A DNA stretch of 18,675 nucleotides from CAYQUV01 sp964421005 (GCA_964421005.1 CAYQUV010000015.1:1-18675); one strand, 5' to 3'; positions 6,720 to 14,596 are shown, numbered from the stretch's first letter. The notes: generated from the sequence alone by a model not told the origin. Made by a program: numbers and translations.

Positions 6720-6746
6720 TTAGCAGCCACGACCTTTAATTGCTAA
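6720..6746. promoter_or_regulatory. CIRCE-like HrcA operator (degenerate) upstream of groES
   Basis: TTAGCA at 6720-6725 and TGCTAA at 6741-6746 are perfect inverted repeats whose outer span is exactly 27 bases, the span of CIRCE (TTAGCACTC-N9-GAGTGCTAA). Fourteen of the 18 arm positions match the consensus; the inner three bases of each arm (GCC and AAT) diverge. It overlaps the groES promoter spacer/-35. Known biology: HrcA represses groESL through CIRCE. Assignment here is inference, since no hrcA gene is in the window. Confidence 0.55.
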
Positions 6747-6861
6747 TATTTTATTTTAATCGAGGCTAATTTTTTGTCAAGTACCGATTACAATACCAAG
6801 TAAAGTATGCCAAGCAAATTATGCCACCTACGGTATTAGAGCACTGAGCACTTCATAAAAA

Positions 6862-6890
6862 TAAAAGAGGTATCAAGAAGATACCCCTTT
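6862..6890 (-). terminator. Rho-independent terminator of the uvrA operon
   Basis: On the minus strand AAAGGGGTATC (6890-6880) pairs with GATACCTCTTT, one pair being a G-U wobble, with a short loop and a TTTTAT tail. It lies 28 bases after the stop of the nuclease-like gene. Read on the plus strand the same pair would be an A-C mismatch, which supports minus-strand function. Confidence 0.75.
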
Positions 6891-6917
6891 GGATTAACAA
6901 CAATCTCAACATCTTTT

Positions 6918-7427
6918 TTATTCTGAAAGAATCTTGAATCGAGAAATAATTTTCCTGAAGAGATTTGGTTTCTTGGGCAAAGAAGAATGTTTTTTAATTT
7001 CCAGAATTTTAGAAACCAGTTGGCGAACTTGAGGAAACTTAAAATCAGAGATATAAGCAGAAATTATTAAATTAAGCATTTTTTCTTTGGCAATTTCTTC
7101 GTTTTCATCAGGCCAAATAGTTAAAAGACAGACTTTTCTCTTTTTACATTTCTTAACTGCTTCAAGATTACAGTAATCTTTGACATCAATGAATAGTTCC
7201 CTCCCATCTCTAAGCACCAAGATAAGGTCTTTTCCCTGTCTATCCTCAGGACCGAATCCCTCTGTTCTTCTGACACTGAGAATGATTTTCTTTTTTCGCC
7301 AGTATTCGGCTGCCTTAAATGCTTTTTCTTCTGCCTCAAAACCCCGCCTGTCTTTCGCTGTAAGAGGTTTTTTTGTTAGTCCGCTCAAAATCTGCTGTAC
7401 TTTTTTAACCTTTGCTTTTTTCCCCAC
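6918..7427 (-). CDS. Uncharacterised protein with PD-(D/E)XK nuclease-like motif
   Basis: 169 residues from GTG at 7427-7425; AAAGGAGG lies eight bases upstream and an out-of-frame ATG at 7429 gives only a short peptide. I do not recognise a named family. The central part reads like a restriction-endonuclease fold: a helix with GFEAEEKAFKAAEYW (29-43, Glu34 as possible helix acid), then GKDLILVLRDGRELFIDVKD (65-84), where Asp67, Asp81 and Lys83 fit the D-x(n)-(D/E)-x-K active site, then a strand CLLTIW. Both ends are lysine-rich, fitting DNA or RNA binding. It follows uvrA by 47 bases on the same strand with a shared terminator, suggesting a DNA-metabolism role. No membrane segment. The function is inferred only from motif and context. 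Confidence 0.75.
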   Translation of the reverse strand: MGKKAKVKKVQQILSGLTKKPLTAKDRRGFEAEEKAFKAAEYWRKKKIILSVRRTEGFGPEDRQGKDLILVLRDGRELFIDVKDYCNLEAVKKCKKRKVCLLTIWPDENEEIAKEKMLNLIISAYISDFKFPQVRQLVSKILEIKKHSSLPKKPNLFRKIISRFKILSE

Positions 7428-7474
7428 ATCTCTTTCCTCCTTTCTCCAAAAATAAATGGAAAGTTAACGAACTA

Positions 7475-10318
7475 TTATTTTTTTAAAAGAGCTTTCAAGT
7501 ATTGTCCAGTGTAGCTTTTTTTATTTTTAATTATCTTTGAAAGAGGGCCTTCTCCTACAATATAGCCACCTTTGTCTCCCCCTTCGGGACCCAAATCAAT
7601 TATCCAATCCGCTCCGCCATAAATCAAATCTAAATTGTGCTCTGTCATCAGAACTGTATTGCCTCTTCTAACCAATTCTTTAAGAACAAACAAAAGTTTC
7701 TTGACATCATCGGGATGTAAGCCGGTGGTCGGTTCATCAAGAATATATAAAGTTCTGCCGGTTGCTTTCTTGCTGAGCTCTCGGGCAAGTTTAATCCTCT
7801 GCGCCTCCCCTCCCGACAGAGAAGGAGCAGGTTGGCCAAGTTCTATATAACCTAATCCTACATCATACAAAGTTTGAAGTTTTTCCCGGAGACCCGGTAT
7901 GTTTTTAAAAAAGTTCAATGCTTCTTCAACCGTCATAGCCAACACTTCAGAAATATTCTTGGCTCGGTATTCAACTTCTAATGTTTCTTTGTTGTATCTC
8001 TTCCCTTTACACTCCTCGCACGTTACGTAAATATCGGGCAAAAAATACATTTCAATTTTTTTCAGCCCCTGTCCTTCGCATGCCTCGCATCTTCCTCCTT
8101 CTACATTAAAACTGAAACGACCGGGCCTGTAACCCCTTATCTTTGCTCCCCTGGTCTGAGAAAAAAGACGGCGGATATAATCGAAAATCCCGGTATAGGT
8201 TGCAGGATTGCTTCGCGGAGTTCTGCCGATTGGCTCCTGGGTTACCAAAACAACTTTATCAAGAAATTCGGTCCCCAGAATTCCCTCACATTTACCCGCT
8301 TCGGTTTTTGAATGATAAAATTTCTGATATAATGCCCGGGCAATGATGTCGTTGACCAAACTGCTCTTACCGCTTCCAGAAACACCTGTCACGCAGACAA
8401 ACTTCCCCAAGGGAATCTTAACATCAATATTTTTTAAATTATGTTCCCGGGCTTTTCGGACCAACAAAAATTTATTACTTTCTCCTTCCCTATCTTGAGA
8501 AAAAGAAGAAGTTTGAGAAGAAATTTCATTCTCTTCTATTTTTACTTTTTTTCTTCCAGCCAGATAATCTCCGGTTAAAGTATGGGCTCTTAAAAGCTTT
8601 TTCGGCGTGCCTTGAAAAACAACCCTTCCACCGTGTTTTCCTGCTCCGGGCCCTATATCAATAACCCAGTCAGCCTCTTTAATGGTCTGACTATCATGTT
8701 CCACCACAATCACTGTATTTCCCAAATCTCTTAATTTTTTCAATGTTTTAATTAATCTTCCCTGGTCTCTTTGGTGCAAGCCGATTGAGGGTTCGTCCAG
8801 AATATACAAAACACCGGTCAGTTTCGAACCAATTTGAGTGGCTAATTTCGTTCTCTGTTCTTCTCCTCCGGATAAAGTTTCTGCAGTTCTGGACAGAGTC
8901 AAATAATCTAAACCGACATCAAGCAAAAATTGAATTCTGAAAATAATTTCTTTTACAATATCCCGAGCAATTTTAAATTTCGCCTCTCCTAATTTTTTCT
9001 TGTTCAAGCCTTCAAAAAATTGGCGACAACTTTTAATATCCATTTCAACAATTTCAGCAATTGATTTCCCCCCAACTTTAACTGCCAAGGCTTCCTCTCG
9101 CAACCTCTTTCCCTGGCATTTTTCACAAATTCTCTCTCTCATATATTTTTTTATTTCTTCTCTGGTTGCTTCGGAATCTGTTTCCCAGTATCTTCTTTCA
9201 AGGCTGGGAATAACCCCTTCAAAACCAACATCACCGTATAAAATAGATTCTAAATTCTCTTTAGATAAATCTTTAACCGGCGTATCCAGAGAAAAGTTCC
9301 GCCTCTCGGCTAAATCCCGGAGTTGCCACCAAAAATAACCTTGCCTGCCAACCTTATGGCTGGCTCTGGCCCAAGGGAAAATTGCTCCTTCAGAAATAGA
9401 GAGGTTTTGATTGGGAATAACAAGTTCCGGATCAACTTCCAATTTTTTGCCCAATCCTTGACAAGAGGGACAAGCGCCATAAGGGGAATTAAAAGAAAAA
9501 AGACGAGGTTCAATTTCCGGCAGAGAGATCCCGCAATATTCGCAGACAAAACGCTCGGAAAATATGAAATCTTTTGATTTCTGTCCTACGGTCTTCTGGT
9601 TGACAATAATTCTACCCTTTCCCAATTTTAAAGCCGTCTCAACCGAATCAACCAATCTTGACCTATCAATTTCTTCTTCCATTATCAAACGGTCAACGAC
9701 AGCCTCAATATTGTGTTTCTTGCCAGGAGCAAGAACTCTTTCCCGGGCATCAGCAACTCTCTCCAGAATGCCATCAATCCTCACCCTGATAAAGCCTGCT
9801 CTTTCAATTTCTTCTAAAATTGCCTTGTGTTCTCCCTTTTTCCCCTGAACCACCGGGCCCAAAATCAAAATTTCTTTGTTCTTTGTGAGGCCCAGAATTT
9901 GTTCAACTATCTGGTCAATTGTCTGGCGAGAAACAGATCTTCCACACTTCGGACAATGAGGAGTCCCAACCGAGGCAAAAAGAACTCTTAAAAAATCATA
10001 AATCTCTGTCATTGTTCCGACGGTTGAGCGAGGATTGTGGGCTGATTTTCTCTGGTCAATGGAAATCGCCGGCGAAATCCCTTCAATTTTATCAACCTCC
10101 GGTTTTTCCATCACTCCCAAAAATTGCCTGGCATAAGTCGATAAACTCTCAACATATCTTCTCTGACCTTCGGCAAATATAGTATCAAAAGCCAAGGATG
10201 ATTTTCCGCTTCCCGAAACACCGGTGATAACAACCAGCTTCCCTTTGGGAATATCCAGATTAATCTTTTTTAAATTATGAACCCGAGCTCCTCTAATTTT
10301 TATAAAACCTTCTGCCAT
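7475..10318 (-). CDS. uvrA: Excinuclease ABC subunit A (UvrA)
   Basis: 947 residues from ATG at 10318-10316, chosen because GGAAGGA (10333-10327) is eight bases upstream; an in-frame TTG at 10324 is too close to that site. UvrA is the dimeric ATPase that finds bulky DNA lesions and loads UvrB. Two ABC modules are visible: Walker A GVSGSGKSS at about 33-41 and again GVSGSGKSSLVNDII in the second half. Signatures are LSGGEEQRTKLATQIGS and LSGGEAQRIKLARE; Walker B are LDEPSIGLHQRD and LDEPTTGLHPDD. Zinc modules include CEYCG...CPSCQG and CEACEGQG...CEECKGKRYN. The first signature departs from the usual LSGGEAQRI. uvrA is divergent from uvrC, with its own promoter at 10374-10346. Confidence 0.98.
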   Translation of the reverse strand: MAEGFIKIRGARVHNLKKINLDIPKGKLVVITGVSGSGKSSLAFDTIFAEGQRRYVESLSTYARQFLGVMEKPEVDKIEGISPAISIDQRKSAHNPRSTVGTMTEIYDFLRVLFASVGTPHCPKCGRSVSRQTIDQIVEQILGLTKNKEILILGPVVQGKKGEHKAILEEIERAGFIRVRIDGILERVADARERVLAPGKKHNIEAVVDRLIMEEEIDRSRLVDSVETALKLGKGRIIVNQKTVGQKSKDFIFSERFVCEYCGISLPEIEPRLFSFNSPYGACPSCQGLGKKLEVDPELVIPNQNLSISEGAIFPWARASHKVGRQGYFWWQLRDLAERRNFSLDTPVKDLSKENLESILYGDVGFEGVIPSLERRYWETDSEATREEIKKYMRERICEKCQGKRLREEALAVKVGGKSIAEIVEMDIKSCRQFFEGLNKKKLGEAKFKIARDIVKEIIFRIQFLLDVGLDYLTLSRTAETLSGGEEQRTKLATQIGSKLTGVLYILDEPSIGLHQRDQGRLIKTLKKLRDLGNTVIVVEHDSQTIKEADWVIDIGPGAGKHGGRVVFQGTPKKLLRAHTLTGDYLAGRKKVKIEENEISSQTSSFSQDREGESNKFLLVRKAREHNLKNIDVKIPLGKFVCVTGVSGSGKSSLVNDIIARALYQKFYHSKTEAGKCEGILGTEFLDKVVLVTQEPIGRTPRSNPATYTGIFDYIRRLFSQTRGAKIRGYRPGRFSFNVEGGRCEACEGQGLKKIEMYFLPDIYVTCEECKGKRYNKETLEVEYRAKNISEVLAMTVEEALNFFKNIPGLREKLQTLYDVGLGYIELGQPAPSLSGGEAQRIKLARELSKKATGRTLYILDEPTTGLHPDDVKKLLFVLKELVRRGNTVLMTEHNLDLIYGGADWIIDLGPEGGDKGGYIVGEGPLSKIIKNKKSYTGQYLKALLKK

Positions 10319-10345
10319 AAACAAAATCCTTCCACATAAGTACTA

Positions 10346-10374
10346 ATTTTAGCCGAACTTCAAAGGATTTTCAA
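10346..10374 (-). promoter_or_regulatory. Sigma-70-type promoter of uvrA
   Basis: On the minus strand TTGAAA (10374-10369), a 17-base spacer and TAAAAT (10351-10346). The expected start near 10339 leaves a leader of about 20 bases containing the GGAAGGA ribosome site. No LexA/SOS-type inverted repeat is visible in the 198-bp uvrA-uvrC region. Confidence 0.7.
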
Positions 10375-10451
10375 CCCTAGCAGCCTTCTTCACCGGCATC
10401 CCTTAAAAGAAAAAAATAAATTAACCAAAAAAGAAGTTTTTGTCCGGCGGT

Positions 10452-10480
10452 TTGTCAAAAACAGATTTTTGTTTTATAAA
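10452..10480 (+). promoter_or_regulatory. Sigma-70-type promoter of uvrC
   Basis: TTGTCA (10452-10457), a 17-base spacer and TATAAA (10475-10480); the start would be near 10487, about 30 bases before the uvrC ATG. It is divergent from the uvrA promoter about 80 bases away. Confidence 0.7.
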
Positions 10481-10516
10481 TAAAGGATAACAAAATAAGC
10501 AAAGCAGCTGCTCAAT

Positions 10517-11863
10517 ATGACTGAAAAAATAACAAAAATCAGAAAACCAGAAATTCCAGAACTGCCCAAAAGCCCGGGAGTTTATCTTTTTTACGACAAA
10601 AAAGGAAAAATTTTATACATCGGCAAAGCAGCAAATATCAGAGAAAGAGTAAAAAACCATTTTAAAACACCAGGCTTCAGAGATAATCTTTTCCTGGATA
10701 AAATAGAAAAAATTGGTTACAAAAAAACAGATTCTGAAATTGAGGCTTTGCTCAAAGAAGCAGAATTAATCAAAAAAGAGCAACCGAAGTTTAATATCCT
10801 CTGGCGTGACGATAAAAATTATTTTTATTTAGGAATAACAAAAGAGGAATTTCCCAGAGTTTTTCTGACTCATCAATTAAAAGAGCAAAGAGCAAAGAAA
10901 ACAAACATTAAGTCTGTTTTTATCGGTCCTTTTGTTGAAGGAAAAGCTATCAAAAAAACTCTTCAGTTTCTGAGAAAAGTTTTTCCCTACCGAACTTGTA
11001 AAACAATAATGAAAAATCCTTGTTTATGGTATCAAATGAGGCTCTGCCCGGCACCCTGCCTTCTCAGTTCAAAAGTTGCCAGCCAGATTTCGAACTTCAG
11101 AGAGAAAATCAAAAAAGAATCTCAAGAGAACGCAAGGAGTTTGTTAAAAATTTTCCAAGGCAAAAAGAAAGAAGTTTTAAAAAACTTAAAAAAGGAAATG
11201 GAAAAGTTTTCAAAAGCACAAGAATTTGAGAAAGCAGCAAATCGGAGAGACCAGATAAAATTGTTGGAAAATATTCTTGAGCATGCCAGAGTTATCCAAA
11301 TCATCAATGAAAGAAAAAATGAGAACTGGCAAGAAATTGAAAAAGAATTAAGAAAAGTTTTAGGTGTCAGAAGAAAAATAAAAAGAATTGAAGGTTACGA
11401 TATTTCCAATATCCAGGGGCAAACAGCCACGGGCTCAATGATAGTTTTCAAAGAAGGAAAATCTGACAAAAGTGAATACCGAAAATTCAAAATAAAAATT
11501 GATGGCAAACCCGATGATGTTGCCATGCTCCGAGAAGTGATTTCCCGAAGGTTCAAGCATCGGGAGTGGAGCTTTCCGGAGCTAATTCTTATCGACGGCG
11601 GCAAGGCTCAGTTGAACGCTGCCCTCTCGGTAACCAGGAATTATTATTTGAGTAGAAACAAAAAATTAAGAACAAAAAAAATTGCTCTTGTTGCTCTGGC
11701 AAAAAAAGATAATAAGCTTTACCTGGAAAACAGAAAAGAGCCGATTCTTTTGAAAAATATATCCCAGGAAATTTCTAACCTGCTTCTTCGAATCAGAGAC
11801 GAAGCCCACAGATTTGCTATAACTTACCACAGAAATTTAAGAAAAAAGAGACTCATAAATTGA
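10517..11863 (+). CDS. uvrC: Excinuclease ABC subunit C (UvrC), short form lacking the C-terminal HhH module
   Basis: 448 residues; typical UvrC is about 600. UvrC makes the 3' and 5' incisions after UvrB loading. Seen in order: GIY-YIG nuclease domain (PGVYLFYDKKGKILYIGKA, 20-38), a cysteine cluster at 161, 169, 177 and 181, the UvrB-binding UVR helix pair (about 215-250, with KAQEFEKAANRRDQI), and the RNase H-like 5' nuclease with Asp295 (GYDISNIQG), Asp360 (LILIDGGKAQL) and His431 (RDEAHRFAI). Two parts are missing: the roughly 100-residue segment between UVR and the RNase H core, and the C-terminal tandem HhH, since the protein stops 17 residues after His431. Catalytic residues remain, so it is probably active. 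Stop TGA. No Shine-Dalgarno. Confidence 0.93.
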   Translation: MTEKITKIRKPEIPELPKSPGVYLFYDKKGKILYIGKAANIRERVKNHFKTPGFRDNLFLDKIEKIGYKKTDSEIEALLKEAELIKKEQPKFNILWRDDKNYFYLGITKEEFPRVFLTHQLKEQRAKKTNIKSVFIGPFVEGKAIKKTLQFLRKVFPYRTCKTIMKNPCLWYQMRLCPAPCLLSSKVASQISNFREKIKKESQENARSLLKIFQGKKKEVLKNLKKEMEKFSKAQEFEKAANRRDQIKLLENILEHARVIQIINERKNENWQEIEKELRKVLGVRRKIKRIEGYDISNIQGQTATGSMIVFKEGKSDKSEYRKFKIKIDGKPDDVAMLREVISRRFKHREWSFPELILIDGGKAQLNAALSVTRNYYLSRNKKLRTKKIALVALAKKDNKLYLENRKEPILLKNISQEISNLLLRIRDEAHRFAITYHRNLRKKRLIN

Positions 11864-11889
11864 CTTTATTTGACATCTCCTGCTAAAAT
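11860..11889 (+). promoter_or_regulatory. Promoter candidate giving a leaderless mRNA for the YvlD-like gene
   Basis: TTGACT (11860-11865), an 18-base spacer and TAAAAT (11884-11889). Six bases separate the -10 from the ATG at 11896, so transcription would begin at the start codon itself. A second pairing, TTGACA (11870) with TATAAT (11892-11897), would place the start inside the gene and is less useful. Confidence 0.45.
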
Positions 11890-11895
11890 AATATA

Positions 11896-12270
11896 ATGAC
11901 AAAGTTTATTGCTTACATAGTTGTCGGTTTTCTGGGTTTTTATTTAGCAACTCTCCTTGTGCCCGGCGTGAAAGTAACAGGCGATTTTGAGGAATCCATA
12001 AAGATTTTATTTTTTGCCGGACTTGTCTTTGGAGTAGTTAATTATTTCCTTAAACCAATAATCAATCTAATAACTCTTCCCTTGAGAGTATTGACTTTTG
12101 GCCTCTTTGGGTTAATTGTAAATATGTTAATGGTTTGGATAGTGGATATTGTCTTTTCAGAGCTGATTATTGCAGGCTTTTGGCCCCTTTTTTGGACAAG
12201 TCTTTTAATTTGGTTTCTAAGCGCTCTCGCTTCTCAAAAAAAAGTTTCGTCAAAAATTAGAGAATTGTAA
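11896..12270 (+). CDS. YvlD / holin superfamily IV-type small membrane protein
   Basis: 124 residues with four hydrophobic segments at about 4-22, 37-57, 62-90 and 94-115, as in the PF04020 family (mycobacterial four-helix phage holin superfamily, including B. subtilis YvlD). The signature region GVVNYFLKPIINLITLPL (about 46-63) is characteristic. No enzymatic activity is known for the family and the holin name does not imply a phage; there are no phage genes nearby. It sits 32 bases after uvrC and 43 before secG on the same strand. No Shine-Dalgarno is present, and the start is close behind a -10-like box. Stop TAA. Confidence 0.85.
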   Translation: MTKFIAYIVVGFLGFYLATLLVPGVKVTGDFEESIKILFFAGLVFGVVNYFLKPIINLITLPLRVLTFGLFGLIVNMLMVWIVDIVFSELIIAGFWPLFWTSLLIWFLSALASQKKVSSKIREL

Positions 12271-12313
12271 ATTAGTACAACCCAAGTTCTAAATTTTAAA
12301 TTCTAAGTCCGAT

Positions 12314-12529
12314 ATGAATAAATTTTTACTTATTCTCCAAATTATTATTCCCTGTCTTTTAATTGTTTTTATTTTACTCCAGCAAAGAGGCACTGCTCTG
12401 GGAGCTGCTTTTGGCGAAGCCGGAGGTTCTTATTTTAAAAAACGGGGAATGGAAAAAACAATCTTCTGGATTACAGTTGTTTTAGCCGTTTTGTTTATAG
12501 GTATTTCTTTGATAAGCTTAATACTATAA
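12314..12529 (+). CDS. secG: Preprotein translocase subunit SecG
   Basis: 71 residues, the usual SecG size. Two membrane helices (about 4-22 and 48-70) flank the conserved cytoplasmic loop with LQQRGTALGAAFGEAGGSYF (22-41) and KKRGMEKTIFW. SecG joins SecYE and supports SecA-driven export. Its place 19 bases before a membrane-anchored solute-binding protein suggests cotranscription. ATG at 12314; no clear Shine-Dalgarno. Confidence 0.93.
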   Translation: MNKFLLILQIIIPCLLIVFILLQQRGTALGAAFGEAGGSYFKKRGMEKTIFWITVVLAVLFIGISLISLIL

Positions 12530-12548
12530 TTTTTGAGTTTAATCTAAC

Positions 12549-14573
12549 TTGACGCAATCTAAATTGAAGTTATCGACTAAAATAAAAAATTTTCTTTATT
12601 CAGAACTCCCGAAATATCCACAATGGAAAAGATTTTTTAATATTCTTGGCAAAAAAGAAAGAGCATTGTTTTTTTTCTTTCTCTTTTTATTTGTAATCTC
12701 CGCCGCTTTCTTAAACATTAATTATTACTTTGAAAAAACGAAAATCATTCCTGCCTCGGGAGGAGAATATAAAGAAGGATTAATAGGGCAACCAAGATTT
12801 ATAAATCCTCTTTATCTTTCTGACAACGACCCGGACAGAGACCTGGTTGAGATATTGTTTTCCGGGCTTCTCAAATATGACACCGACGGAAAAATAGTCA
12901 AAGATATTGCCGAAGATTTTCAGATTACTGGAGGAGGAAAAGATTACCAATTCCAATTGAAAGAAAATGTCTTTTTCCATGACGGGACACCTTTAACTTC
13001 AGAAGATGTAGCCTTCACTGTTACTCTTATTCAATCTCCTCAATATAAAAGCTCTCAAAGCATAGAGTGGTCAGGGGTGAATGTAGAAACAGACGGGCGA
13101 AAGAAAATAATTTTTCATCTTCAAAAACCTTATTCTGCTTTTTTGGAAACTGTAGCCCGTCTAAAAATTCTGCCAAAACATATTTTTCAGGATATTCCGC
13201 CGGAAAACTTCCCCTGGACTTTAAACTCGCGAGAATACCTGGTCGGCACGGGGGCTTTCAAATTAAAGGAAATAGAAAAAGACAAATCCGGCTATATCAA
13301 CAGAATAACATTTGAGAGAAACGAAAACTTTTATACTCAAAAGCCTTTACTGAAAAAAGTTTCCTTTTATTTTTACCAGACTTTTGAAGATTTGTTAAAA
13401 GCAGCCGGGGTTGGAGAAATCGATGGCTTTGCCGTTTCTGAACCAAAGTACCTTGAAATTTTATCAAAAGAAGGGTTTAATCTCTACAAGTTAGAGTTAC
13501 CAAGATATTTCGCCCTCTTTTTTAATCTCAAGAATTCAGAAATTCTGGACAAGGAAATGAGACAGGCAATAAGTTATGCTGTCAACAGAGAAGAAATTTT
13601 AGAGAAGGTCTTTCTGGGAGAAGGCGAAACCGCCGATTCCCCCATTCTGGCACGTTATTTTGATTTTTCCACCTCAACTAAAATTATAGAATTCAACCCG
13701 GAAAAAGCGAAAGAAATTTTAGAAAACGAAGGTTTCAAAAAAACAGAAGACGGTTTCAGGGAAAAAATACAGGAAAAAGAGGTGCCTGTTTTGTTTAAAA
13801 GCGACCTTAAAGTCGGCAGCCGGGGCAACGAGGTTAGGATGTTACAGGAATGTTTAGCCAGAGATAAAGAGGTTTATCCCGAAGGAGAAATTACCGGATA
13901 TTTTGGCTCCAAAACAAAACAGGCAGTTATACGCTTTCAGGAAAAATATGCCAAAGATATTTTAACTCCTATTGGCCTTTCCCGTGGAACCGGCGATGTC
14001 AAGTCAATGACCAGAAAGAAACTTAACCGAATCTGTCAGGAAATACCAACAGAAATTATCCCTTTGGAACTTACTTTAACTACTTGTGATAAATTTCCCC
14101 TGGTGGAAATCGCTGAAGTTCTGAAAACCCAACTTGAAAATGTCGGTATTAAAATCAAAGTTAAAAAAGTTTCTCTGGGAGAATTACAAACAAAAATCCT
14201 GGCTGAAAGAGATTTTGAAATGCTCCTTTTCGGCGAAGCGCTTGGTCAAATAACCGACCCTTTTCCTTTCTGGCATTCCTCTCAAAAAGAATACCCTGGC
14301 TTGAATATTACCTCATACCAATCAAAACAGGCAGATAAACTCCTGGAAGAAAATAGAGAAAGTTTTGACGAAGAAGAAAGAAAAGAAATCCTAGAGGAGT
14401 TTCAAGAAATTTTGCTGGAAGATTTACCCGCTCATTTTCTGGTCCGGGGCAATTACTTTTATTTCCTTTCTCCGAAAATAAAAGGCTATCAAACCAAAAA
14501 AATAACAGAGCCCGCAAAAAGATTTGCCGGAATAGAAAATTGGTATATTAAGACCCGGAGGGTCTGGAAATAA
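12549..14573 (+). CDS. Family 5 extracellular solute-binding protein with an internal peptidoglycan-binding domain
   Basis: 674 residues from TTG at 12549; no ATG exists in this frame before the conserved part, so a TTG start (this one, or another at 12564) is needed. An N-terminal cytoplasmic stretch and a membrane helix (about 39-58) precede an SBP_bac_5 domain (peptide/nickel-type ABC binding protein): GLIGQPRFINPLY, LKENVFFHDGTPLTSEDVAF (137-156), GTGAFKLKE, FFNLKN and MRQAISYAVNREEILEKVFLGEG (about 337-359). At about 417-498 a PG_binding_1-like domain (LKVGSRGNEVRMLQE, then EGEITGYFGSKTKQAVIRFQ) interrupts it, after which the binding-protein fold resumes at LELTLTT (about 506-512). It probably captures peptides at the cell surface while gripping the wall. 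No ABC permease or ATPase genes are in the window. The last 12 codons recur at 14668-14703. Confidence 0.88.
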   Translation: MTQSKLKLSTKIKNFLYSELPKYPQWKRFFNILGKKERALFFFFLFLFVISAAFLNINYYFEKTKIIPASGGEYKEGLIGQPRFINPLYLSDNDPDRDLVEILFSGLLKYDTDGKIVKDIAEDFQITGGGKDYQFQLKENVFFHDGTPLTSEDVAFTVTLIQSPQYKSSQSIEWSGVNVETDGRKKIIFHLQKPYSAFLETVARLKILPKHIFQDIPPENFPWTLNSREYLVGTGAFKLKEIEKDKSGYINRITFERNENFYTQKPLLKKVSFYFYQTFEDLLKAAGVGEIDGFAVSEPKYLEILSKEGFNLYKLELPRYFALFFNLKNSEILDKEMRQAISYAVNREEILEKVFLGEGETADSPILARYFDFSTSTKIIEFNPEKAKEILENEGFKKTEDGFREKIQEKEVPVLFKSDLKVGSRGNEVRMLQECLARDKEVYPEGEITGYFGSKTKQAVIRFQEKYAKDILTPIGLSRGTGDVKSMTRKKLNRICQEIPTEIIPLELTLTTCDKFPLVEIAEVLKTQLENVGIKIKVKKVSLGELQTKILAERDFEMLLFGEALGQITDPFPFWHSSQKEYPGLNITSYQSKQADKLLEENRESFDEEERKEILEEFQEILLEDLPAHFLVRGNYFYFLSPKIKGYQTKKITEPAKRFAGIENWYIKTRRVWK

Positions 14574-14596
14574 TATGCCAATTTTAAAAAGGGGGT

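Noticed and set aside
6781..6860. Near-repeat CCAAGTAAAGTATG / CCAAGCAAATTATG and TACCG/CGGTA arms upstream of groES, considered as a small RNA or riboswitch
   Set aside because: The arms are short and imperfect, with no promoter or terminator of their own; probably chance in AT-rich spacer DNA.
9323..9848. Plus-strand frames opposite uvrA
   Set aside because: Low-complexity, Ser/Lys-rich translations in the shadow of conserved UvrA zinc and ATPase segments.
10319..10516. SOS/LexA box between uvrA and uvrC
   Set aside because: Looked for GAAC-N4-GTTC and CTGT-N8-ACAG type repeats and found none; only ordinary promoter elements are visible.
11896..12270. Prophage origin suggested by the holin superfamily name
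   Set aside because: The YvlD/PF04020 family is widespread in chromosomes; no lysin, capsid or integrase genes are in the window.
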